Source: a candidate division NC10 bacterium CSP1-5 (GTDB lineage Bacteria > Methylomirabilota > Methylomirabilia > Methylomirabilales > CSP1-5). Taken from it: a DNA stretch of 64,000 bases. Below, piece after piece: positions 26,920 to 33,421 of the stretch (positions are counted from its first letter, which is position 1; every line of letters begins with the position of its first letter). Below the pieces are notes generated by a model. That model did no database searches. It had not been told where the DNA came from and saw nothing but the letters and a program-made list of their open reading frames with translations. The DNA is taken from contig LDXR01000001.1 of NCBI GenBank assembly GCA_001443495.1, forward strand, positions 6,002 to 70,001. The letters are read 5' to 3'. The translations under genes were made by a program, and so were the position numbers.

Positions 26920-29027
26920 CTTGAGCGACCGCGGCTGAACGTGAACGCGCTGACGAGGTAGACGGAGAGGAGCACGAGGATGCTCAGAGATCCGTGGTAC
27001 GGGAGCGATATGCCGGGAAGATACGTCGCCGGGGCGAGGAGTTGTCCGAGGAGCGGGGAGACAGCCAAGACCGTGGCGGTGAGCAACACAAAACCCTTGA
27101 AGGTCCGCCCCCGGTAGAGCCCCTCAACCCCCGGGATGAGCGCAAGGGCAACCTCGAGCAACTTCGACGGCCGCTTCATCTCTTCGAAGGGAAGACTCTT
27201 GATCATGCGAGGCATCTCCCCTGCCCGCGACCGCTGAATAATCGCACAGCGGGTGCAGAACCGGACCTCGCCCAGCAGCCGCTGGCACCGGGGGCAGAAG
27301 ACCCTGCCGCATTCCTGACACGCCCGGGCAAACCTCCGCCGCTTCCGCAACCACAGAATCCCCACGAAGGTCACGAGATACCCCCCCACCGCCCAGGGAA
27401 GTTGGGACAGGGAGACCCTCAGAAATCTTCCGCCCCACAACATCTCCACCATCTCCGGGGATGGCGCATCGAAGACGAGAATCCGGTGCCAGAGGTCTGT
27501 CACCGGAAGCGGTGCGTCGAGGATGACCCGCTTTCTCCCCTCCGCTCCCGCCCGTCGAATACGAGATTGCAGGGATGGCAGCGTGAGGATTGCCCGCGCA
27601 TACTCCTGTTCCGCCTGGTCCAAGAGGAGCCGCTCCGTGAACAACTGGCTCAGATTGAAGTGCGGATAGGCCAGGTCTGGACTCAAGGCAATGGCCTTTT
27701 CGTAGGCGGCCTCTGCCTGGGCCAGGTCCCCCGCGAGGAAGGCCAGGTTTCCCCGGTTGGTCCAGCTCGCCGCCTGAAGCGCCCCACCACCCTTTACCTG
27801 GGAGTACCGCTCGATCCCGCGCGCAAACTCACCCCGAAGCCGATACATCCGGCCGAGAGAAAACCGCGGCACGGGGTCCTGGGGGGCCTCGTCCGCCCAG
27901 CGGAGCAGCGTGGCCTCTGTGGCGGCTTCAAGATCCCCCTCCTCGAGCGTGAGCAACGCGACAAATTGGGGGGAGGTCGTGCCGGTGATCAGGCTGGCGA
28001 GGAGACGATGTCCCCCCGGAAGGAGCAGGAGGGAGAGGACCAAGACGATCCAGAGTGCGCGTTCTCGACCCTTGAGGTAGATCCCGAGGGGCACGAGAGT
28101 CACCATGACGGCGGGGAGCAGACCGAACCCGAGGATGACGGGAAGCAGGTACAGCATCATGAGGAAGAGCACCTGAGTCGCAGGGGACAGTCGTCGTCGC
28201 CCCCACTCGGCGACGTCATGTTGAAAGAGGGGTGACACCCGCAGGACGAGTAAGACCCCTACCAGCAAGAGAGCGACGGGGAGTGCCAGCAGGAGAGAGG
28301 CTAGGATATTCGCCCAGTGGCTCGGCCCATACAAGGGCGAGGTCAGGCTGAGCCACCAGCCCCGCATCAGAGCCAGAAGCCCCCCCGGATTGCCGCGGCC
28401 CAGCAGGACCCGGGCCCGGGCGAAGAAGACCTCGGGGAGGGCTGGGTCAAACTCTTCCGCCAAGTCCAACGCCCTCTCCGCCCCGGGTAGATCGTTCCGT
28501 GCGGAGAGCACCCCGGCCGAGTGCACCAGGTGCCAGCCCAGATAGGCAATGCGATCGAGACCCAACCGGTCCCGAACCTCCCGAATCTGTCGCAGCTCGT
28601 GATCTGCCGCCCGGTCCTCGCCCAGGCGGAGAAACGCTCGATAGAGCAGCCACCGAACAGCCACGCGGTTCCCCGCCCGTTGAGAGGCCTCGGCGAGAGC
28701 AGCTGAGACGCCTCCCCCCTTGGTCAGAATGGACAGGGCTCCCCTGGCGAGGGGCAAAAAAGGATTCGAGGCCTCTTGCCGGCCCACGTCCTGCAGGTTC
28801 GCCGTGAGCAGCGCGATGGTCGAGGCGTCCGGTGGCTTGCCCCCCTGAATGAACTGTTCGAGGGCCGGCACTCTTCCAAACACTCGCTGCCAGAGCGCGA
28901 CGGCCTCTCGCACCTCGGTGAAGCCCGCCGTCTCCCCCGAGGGTGGGATCGCCACGATGAGCAACAACAGCAGCCCGATTGTCCTGAAGTCTCTGAGGAC
29001 CCTCGTACTCAACATGCCACCCGACAT
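26895..29027 (-). CDS. Large TPR membrane protein, function unknown
   Basis: 710 residues from the ATG at 29027, which has TAAGGCGG six bases upstream; the frame is open further up but crosses the divergent promoter. A signal-like N-terminus (TIGLLLLLIVAIPPS), TPR-like helices, a set of hydrophobic helices in the middle (about 250-360), TPR repeats (SLGRMYRLRGEFARGIERYSQV; AEAAYEKAIALSPDLAYPHFNLSQ), then more membrane segments. A four-cysteine zinc-finger-like motif lies near the end (CQECGRVFCPRCQRLLG, then CTRC). It heads the run TPR-DUF4388-HtrA-sigma-RmuC. Confidence 0.82.
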   Translation of the reverse strand: MSGGMLSTRVLRDFRTIGLLLLLIVAIPPSGETAGFTEVREAVALWQRVFGRVPALEQFIQGGKPPDASTIALLTANLQDVGRQEASNPFLPLARGALSILTKGGGVSAALAEASQRAGNRVAVRWLLYRAFLRLGEDRAADHELRQIREVRDRLGLDRIAYLGWHLVHSAGVLSARNDLPGAERALDLAEEFDPALPEVFFARARVLLGRGNPGGLLALMRGWWLSLTSPLYGPSHWANILASLLLALPVALLLVGVLLVLRVSPLFQHDVAEWGRRRLSPATQVLFLMMLYLLPVILGFGLLPAVMVTLVPLGIYLKGRERALWIVLVLSLLLLPGGHRLLASLITGTTSPQFVALLTLEEGDLEAATEATLLRWADEAPQDPVPRFSLGRMYRLRGEFARGIERYSQVKGGGALQAASWTNRGNLAFLAGDLAQAEAAYEKAIALSPDLAYPHFNLSQLFTERLLLDQAEQEYARAILTLPSLQSRIRRAGAEGRKRVILDAPLPVTDLWHRILVFDAPSPEMVEMLWGGRFLRVSLSQLPWAVGGYLVTFVGILWLRKRRRFARACQECGRVFCPRCQRLLGEVRFCTRCAIIQRSRAGEMPRMIKSLPFEEMKRPSKLLEVALALIPGVEGLYRGRTFKGFVLLTATVLAVSPLLGQLLAPATYLPGISLPYHGSLSILVLLSVYLVSAFTFSRGRSRWGGGRWR

Positions 29028-29062
29028 CGATTGCCGCCTTATTCCATGAAATTGCCTATATT

Positions 29063-29078
29063 TGCACGAACTATGCCA
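29063..29078 (-). promoter_or_regulatory. Candidate sigma-54 promoter for the TPR-htrA-sigma run
   Basis: Minus strand TGGCATAGTTCGTGCA keeps the GG-N10-GC spacing and most of the -24/-12 consensus TGGCACG-N4-TTGCA. The predicted start is near 29051, 24 bases before the TPR ATG. rpoN is encoded at 11524-12936. Confidence 0.4.
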
Positions 29079-29081
29079 AGA

Positions 29082-29120
29082 TGGCACGGGCGTTGACCCG
29101 TTACACCCCTCTGATATAAT
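29082..29120 (+). promoter_or_regulatory. Sigma-70 promoter of the CAAX protease gene, overlapping a -24-like element
   Basis: -35 TTGACC (29093-29098), 16-base spacer, perfect -10 TATAAT (29115-29120). The start of transcription would be near 29127, ruling out the ATG at 29119 as start codon. Upstream TGGCACG (29082-29088) plus TTGAC (29093-29097) also resembles a sigma-54 site, but its -12 element reads GA instead of the near-invariant GC. Confidence 0.65.
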
Positions 29121-29151
29121 GCGCCCCCATGAGGCCCAGGGAGGGACCGCT

Positions 29152-30060
29152 GTGCGATTTCCCGGTTGGCTCGCCTGCCTGTTGATGGGGGTCATCGGCC
29201 TGAGTGTGCTCACTGCTCCCCTCATCAAGGGAGCGGTCGAGTGGTTCCTGCAGGCCTTCCCCTCCTCAGCACTCTTCGGTTTTGACACCACGGGCGGCTC
29301 CTACGACTTTGGGCGAATCTACCGCCGTCTCCTTCTGCTGCTTACCCTGTTCTTGGGCGCCCTCGGACGGAAGTGGCTGGGGCCGATTTCCTTGAGAGGC
29401 ATCGGGGCCGGGAGCCGTCCCGCGCGCCAGCTCGGAAGCGGCTTCATGCTCGGGTGCTTTTCCTTCGCCCTCTTCCTTGCAATCTTCATCCTGCTGGGCG
29501 AACGTTCGCTCGCGCCAGCCGTTCCGGCAGACTGGTCCTGGCGCGCCGGCCGCGCCCTCACCAGCGCCCTCGTCGTGGGAGTCGTGGAAGAAACGATTTT
29601 CCGTGGGTACCTGCTGGGGGGATTCCTGCGTGATGGGTCAAGGTTCGGTGCGGTGGTGTGGGGCAGTGCCCTTTTCTCCGCCGTTCACTTTCTCCGCGCC
29701 CCCGTCCCGGTCACCCCCGGCCTTCACCTGGGCGTGGGCCTCCAGGCCCTGGGGGCGCACTTCCGTCCGCTCGGGCGACCGGAGGTCTTCTTCCCCTTCA
29801 TCGGCCTGTTGCTGCTCGGTATGCTCCTTGCCTATGCCTATCTCTGGACCGATTCGCTCCCCTTCGCCATCGGGCTGCACGCCGGCTGGGTCTTTCTCGT
29901 GAAGACCGCCGGTCTCCTGCTGCGGGAACCGACGGGAATCGAGTGGTTGTATGGCGAGCAGGGAGTTCTGGCCGGAGCGGTAGGATGGACCCTCCTGCTG
30001 CTGATGATCCCCTTGCTCCGCCTCTGGATTGTCTGGACTTCGACAACGGCTCGCCGGTGA
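29152..30060 (+). CDS. CPBP-family intramembrane (CAAX-like) metalloprotease
   Basis: 302 residues from the GTG at 29152, chosen because AGGGAGGG lies about 6 bases before it and upstream ATGs precede the transcription start. Eight or so hydrophobic segments. Abi/CPBP motifs: VVGVVEETIFRGYLLGG with EE-x3-R (E146, E147, R151), FSAVHF (H179) and the later GLHAGWVF. Relatives cleave prenylated proteins or process peptides; bacterial members often act in bacteriocin immunity or envelope processes. The gene is a single plus-strand unit between leftward genes. Confidence 0.87.
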   Translation: MRFPGWLACLLMGVIGLSVLTAPLIKGAVEWFLQAFPSSALFGFDTTGGSYDFGRIYRRLLLLLTLFLGALGRKWLGPISLRGIGAGSRPARQLGSGFMLGCFSFALFLAIFILLGERSLAPAVPADWSWRAGRALTSALVVGVVEETIFRGYLLGGFLRDGSRFGAVVWGSALFSAVHFLRAPVPVTPGLHLGVGLQALGAHFRPLGRPEVFFPFIGLLLLGMLLAYAYLWTDSLPFAIGLHAGWVFLVKTAGLLLREPTGIEWLYGEQGVLAGAVGWTLLLLMIPLLRLWIVWTSTTARR

Positions 30061-30125
30061 CGGACTGTGACAAGGTGACTAGTGGTGAGTGGCCTAGTGG
30101 CCCAAGACCTGACACCCGAGACCGC
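30061..30125. repeat. Word repeat between convergent CAAX protease and SAM hydrolase genes
   Basis: Starts at the stop codon on the plus strand: GTGACTAGTGGTGAGTGGCCTAGTGGCCC, built on AGTGG words, with a small GGCC-TAGT-GGCC hairpin. It shares GGCTAGTGG/GGCCTAGTGG words with 2705-2757. It may act as a transcription end between the two converging genes. Confidence 0.5.
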
Positions 30126-30932
30126 TCAGCCGCGCTTGTGCCGCCTTCCACCCTCCACCCGGACCGCCACCCCCCGCCCCGCCTTCAGGAGACGCGCTGC
30201 GCTCCGCTGGTTCGCGAAGATTTCCAGATAGCCGGCACTCCCGAGGATGGTTCCCGTCTCGCCTGGCTTGAGGCGGTCATAGCTCTGCTCCAGGCCATGC
30301 ATCGTCCGGCCTTTGATCGAGACCGTGATCCCCCTCTCCGGGTGCAGGGCCGAGATCTCGCGGCCTGAGATGTTCGTAATGAGATTCCCAAACCGATCCA
30401 CATGGAGGATAGAGCCCACAAGGACCCGAGCACTTTTTTTCGTCGAGACCGGCAGGCGGAGGCGCACAGGGCGCCTCGTGGCCTGTCCAAAGCGATCAAT
30501 GCCGCTCCGACGCGACAGATGTCCTGCCACCGGAGCAAAGACGTCCCGCCCGTGAAAGGTCTGGCTCACCGGATGGAGAAGATACGCTTCCGCAGTGATC
30601 TCCACGACCCGGCGGATCTCACCCGAGGCGAACAGATAGCTCAAGACCCCGTTGTCGGGCGCAACGTAGTACCCATGCCTGCCCTCGGCCACGAGACCCT
30701 TGCGCATGCCTCCCACGCCGGGGTCAACCACCACCAGATGAATGGTCCCCTTGGGAAAGTACCGGTATGAACATTTGAGGAGAAACGCCGCCTCGAGCAC
30801 ATCCTGGGGTGAGACCCCGTGACACAGATCGACGATCTGCACCCGGGGGTTGATGCCCAGGATCACCCCCTTCATGATCCCGACGAAGGGATCGGCGTGT
30901 CCAAAATCGGTGAGCAGGGTGATGATCCTCAA
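30126..30932 (-). CDS. S-adenosylmethionine hydrolase (adenosine-forming), DUF62 family
   Basis: 268 residues. The family splits SAM with water or hydroxide into adenosine and methionine and is related to fluorinase/chlorinase. Motifs: ITLLTDFGHADPFVGIMKG at the start, VVVDPGVGG, YVAPDNGVLS, and TFHGRDVFAPVAGHL, giving the Asp-Arg-His set of the hydroxide adenosyltransferases. The C-terminal beta-domain carries HVDRFGNLITNI. It lacks the extra loop of fluorinase as far as can be judged. Its start overlaps the stop of the thioesterase gene by four bases. Confidence 0.92.
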   Translation of the reverse strand: MRIITLLTDFGHADPFVGIMKGVILGINPRVQIVDLCHGVSPQDVLEAAFLLKCSYRYFPKGTIHLVVVDPGVGGMRKGLVAEGRHGYYVAPDNGVLSYLFASGEIRRVVEITAEAYLLHPVSQTFHGRDVFAPVAGHLSRRSGIDRFGQATRRPVRLRLPVSTKKSARVLVGSILHVDRFGNLITNISGREISALHPERGITVSIKGRTMHGLEQSYDRLKPGETGTILGSAGYLEIFANQRSAARLLKAGRGVAVRVEGGRRHKRG

Positions 30933-31327
30933 GATTCCACCTTCACCAGCACTCCCCGGGCTTCAGCCACGACCACACCCTCGGCCGTGGCTGCCTGACT
31001 CTCCACCTCGACTGTTCTCCGCCCATCTCGGAGAATTCTCCCGGCAAAGTGAAGACGCTCGCCCACCCTGGCGGGCCGCCTGAGCCGGACCTCCAACTTG
31101 CCGGTCACGACCCTCACGCCGCGGAGCCAACACCCATTCACCATCACCTCGTCGAGGATGGTAGCGATGATGCCTCCGTGGACGATGTCCCGGAAGCCCT
31201 GGAACGCCGGTGTTGGGAGAAAGCTCGTGCGTACCTGCGTCTGGCCAACGAGCTCGAAGTCGAGATGGAGCCCGGCAGGATTCTTCTTCCCGCACACAAA
31301 ACACATCTGATCATCCACGAGTTCCAT
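30929..31327 (-). CDS. PaaI-type hotdog-fold thioesterase
   Basis: 132 residues from the ATG at 31327, with GGGGGAGG just upstream; the frame is open further up without similarity. The hotdog core shows CFVCGKKNPAGLHLDFEL and FQGFRDIVHGGIIATILDEVM, with the HGG and following acidic residue of the PaaI/4HBT class, then VVTGKLEVRLRRPARVGERL. The CxxC motif at the N-terminus is common in this subgroup. Substrate, probably an acyl-CoA, is not readable. Likely co-transcribed with the SAM hydrolase gene. Confidence 0.87.
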   Translation of the reverse strand: MELVDDQMCFVCGKKNPAGLHLDFELVGQTQVRTSFLPTPAFQGFRDIVHGGIIATILDEVMVNGCWLRGVRVVTGKLEVRLRRPARVGERLHFAGRILRDGRRTVEVESQAATAEGVVVAEARGVLVKVES

Positions 31328-31495
31328 CGCCTCCCCCTGCCCTCTTGGGCAACCCCAGCCCCCACTTTGCGTCTTGTATTCGTCCAGCCCTGGCTGATAA
31401 CTGCACAGTCTCCATTGGGGGCGCCGGGCAGGAGGCACAGTGTTCCGCCAGCGAAGGCCCACTCCCCGAGCCCTTTGGGACAGCCAACTTTCCCG

Positions 31496-31524
31496 TTGAC
31501 TTTTTCCGCTCCCCTCTTTAGAGA
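31496..31524 (+). promoter_or_regulatory. Promoter of tRNA-Leu
   Basis: -35 TTGACT (31496-31501), 17-base spacer, -10 TAGAGA (31519-31524). The predicted transcript would start about 13 bases before the tRNA. Confidence 0.55.
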
Positions 31525-31543
31525 TAGGGAGATACCACGTGTT

Positions 31544-31630
31544 GCCGAAGTGGCGGAATTGGTAGACGCGCATGATTCAGGGTCATGTGGGCGTAAGCCT
31601 GTGGGGGTTCGAGTCCCCCCTTCGGCACCA
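31544..31630 (+). tRNA. tRNA-Leu (anticodon CAG)
   Basis: 87 bases with encoded CCA. Acceptor stem GCCGAAG pairs with CTTCGGC; D-arm GGCGGAATTGGTAGACGC; anticodon stem CATGA/TCATG with loop TTCAGGG, anticodon CAG at 31578-31580; a long class II variable arm (TGGGCGTAAGCCT); T-arm GGGGGTTCGAGTCCCCC. Reads CUG codons. Confidence 0.97.
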
Positions 31631-31703
31631 CTCTCGTCGCTTCAGCCGCCGCCAGTCCGCTTGATCTCACGCACCCCCCCGGTGCCCCCTCGGCGGCCGT
31701 TCT

Positions 31704-31807
31704 CGTGCCGTTCCAGCTTACTGAGCTGAATCTGAACAGCCTGCCTTGCTAGAACGGCTGCGCATGTCGGCGGCAAAGAGCTGGAAATACATAGTTGGAA
31801 CGGTACT
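31704..31807. repeat. About 104-base element with inverted ends of the GTGCCGTTCCA repeat
   Basis: CGTGCCGTTCCAG (31704-31716) and, in reverse orientation, AGTTGGAACGGTACTA (31793-31807) flank about 76 bases of non-coding sequence downstream of tRNA-Leu. The ends match the dispersed repeat at 11481-11527 and 35810-35827. Layout is like a very small non-autonomous inverted-repeat element, but no target duplication was identified. The rest of 31631-31930 shows no gene. Confidence 0.45.
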
Positions 31808-31930
31808 AACCCATCCCTCCCCTGAATTCAAGTGCCTTGCACTCCTTTCCCCAAGCCAGGGGTGGCTTCGATCCCTTCTTGGCACATACCCTGCAGTGTC
31901 TCTCAGTGTCACCACAAGGAGGGTCGGGCG

Positions 31931-32191
31931 ATGGACCTCGATTTCCCAGGCGAAACCTCAGGAGTCAGCCCTTATTTCGCGCCCGGGTTTGCCCTCGGGT
32001 ATGCCGCAGCACTGGCCCATCTCCGGGGACCAGAAGAGGCGGAGGGTGTCGTCCGATTCTTCGCGGCCCACGACTTCTCTGACACCTTTGCATACGGCAT
32101 CTCCCCCGACCACTCGTACCCCTGGACTCGGGCAATCATCTTCGGACGCGACCCACGGACCCAAGCCTGGAGAGCCTCCTGGAGTAATTGA
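31931..32191 (+). CDS. Small orphan protein (86 residues)
   Basis: The ATG at 31931 is preceded at 7 bases by a near-perfect Shine-Dalgarno, AAGGAGGG, the main reason to believe it. The protein (MDLDFPGETSGVSPYFAPGF start) is mildly acidic and aromatic, without signal peptide, membrane segment or known motif. It lies between tRNA-Leu and the site-2 protease gene, after the inverted-end repeat element. I recognise no family. Confidence 0.5.
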   Translation: MDLDFPGETSGVSPYFAPGFALGYAAALAHLRGPEEAEGVVRFFAAHDFSDTFAYGISPDHSYPWTRAIIFGRDPRTQAWRASWSN

Positions 32192-32304
32192 TTTTCTCGC
32201 CCTATCGCCCGGTCAACTCGTTCCCCCAAGACCCTCGCAATCTCGTCGCGCGGTGAGAGTATCGGTCGGTCATTTCGATGACCGCCGCTTCCCACCGTGC
32301 TCCC

Positions 32305-33384
32305 TTAAAACTCCGGGGACATAAAGGGAGAAGGGGTGATCAGACAGAGGAGGAGGATCAGGGCGCCGAGGGCCAAGAGGCGCCGCGTGGGGTCGAGGGG
32401 GGTCACGTCGTTCATGGGCTGGGGATGCTTGAAACCAAGCATGAACCCCAGGAAGGCCCAGAAGAGCCAGCCGAGCCAGAAGGTCAGCCCGAGAAGGGCC
32501 AACACAACGGCGGTGACGAATGCCAGCTTTTCCGACTGCCGGCCCACCAGGGCATACGCAATATGCCCCCCGTCGAGCTGTCCGAGGGGGAGGAGGTTCA
32601 GTGCGGTGACAAAGAGGCCGATCCACCCGGCGAAGGCCACCGGGTGCAGCAAGACATCCATCCCCTCCGGGATTGTCCCCAAGACCATCTGCTGCACTAA
32701 CATAAATAGGAGGGGTGATCCCAGCGAGATACCCATCCTCCCCCCGCTGGGAACGATCTCGGAGAGGCGGAGCCCGATCATCAAGACGGGTATAGCGAGA
32801 GCAAGGCCGGCCAATGGGCCCGCGATCCCGATATCGAACAGGCTGCGCCGGTCAATGACCGGAGATTTCATCTTGATGAAGGCCCCGAAGGTGCCGAGAC
32901 CGACGGGCGCGGGAATGAAATACGGAAGAGTCACCTGGACGCCGTACCGCCTTGCCGTCAAATAGTGGCCCATCTCGTGAACGCCCAGGATCGAGAGGAG
33001 GCTTACGGAAAACGGCAGGCCCACCAGGAGACTGGTCGGATCACTGAAAGGATCAGCCCCCTGCCCCAGGGCGCCGACGAAAAGGGTGGTGAAGATGGTG
33101 ATGACGAAGAGGAGGATCTGGGGCCAGGGCTTCTCGGTCACTCCACGCTGTACCCCTGCAGGCATGGGGAGGATGAGGATCTCGCGTGGGCTGGAGAGGA
33201 GCGGGAGAAATCCGACCGGCTCGAGTCGCTGCCGCAGGATCGTCAGGGCGGTTTCAGGTTGGGCCAGCAGATTGCCCCGAAACCGAACGGCCGCACCCTG
33301 GACCTGCCACTCTTCGACCTCGAAGACGCCAAAGAGTTGCCGGCCGAGAAAATACCCGATGCCTTCCGATTCCCGCTCGTGCAT
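32305..33384 (-). CDS. Site-2-protease-type membrane metalloprotease (peptidase M50)
   Basis: 359 residues. An N-terminal soluble region (about 1-85) precedes at least six membrane segments. Zinc motif HEMGH (136-140) in LSILGVHEMGHYLTARRYGV and the second motif NLLPLGQLDGGH give the H-E-x-x-H plus D ligands of the S2P/SpoIVFB class, closest in layout to EGY1-like bacterial members (GTFGAFIKMKSPV, IGIAGPLAGL). Such enzymes cut anti-sigma factors or signal remnants in the membrane. No anti-sigma gene is next to it. Confidence 0.9.
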   Translation of the reverse strand: MHERESEGIGYFLGRQLFGVFEVEEWQVQGAAVRFRGNLLAQPETALTILRQRLEPVGFLPLLSSPREILILPMPAGVQRGVTEKPWPQILLFVITIFTTLFVGALGQGADPFSDPTSLLVGLPFSVSLLSILGVHEMGHYLTARRYGVQVTLPYFIPAPVGLGTFGAFIKMKSPVIDRRSLFDIGIAGPLAGLALAIPVLMIGLRLSEIVPSGGRMGISLGSPLLFMLVQQMVLGTIPEGMDVLLHPVAFAGWIGLFVTALNLLPLGQLDGGHIAYALVGRQSEKLAFVTAVVLALLGLTFWLGWLFWAFLGFMLGFKHPQPMNDVTPLDPTRRLLALGALILLLCLITPSPFMSPEF

Positions 33385-33421
33385 AATCCGCCCGCCTTAT
33401 ACCACTGCCTGAGCGGCTGAG

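Noticed and set aside
26895-29291. Longer N-terminus (88 extra residues) for the TPR membrane protein
   Set aside because: The extension crosses the divergent promoter region and lacks an RBS, while the ATG at 29027 has TAAGGCGG and a signal-like start.
31746-32324. 192-codon plus-strand frame over the region after tRNA-Leu
   Set aside because: No RBS, no similarity, and it overlaps the better-supported 31931-32191 frame; the arginine/proline-rich content is typical of a GC-rich shadow.
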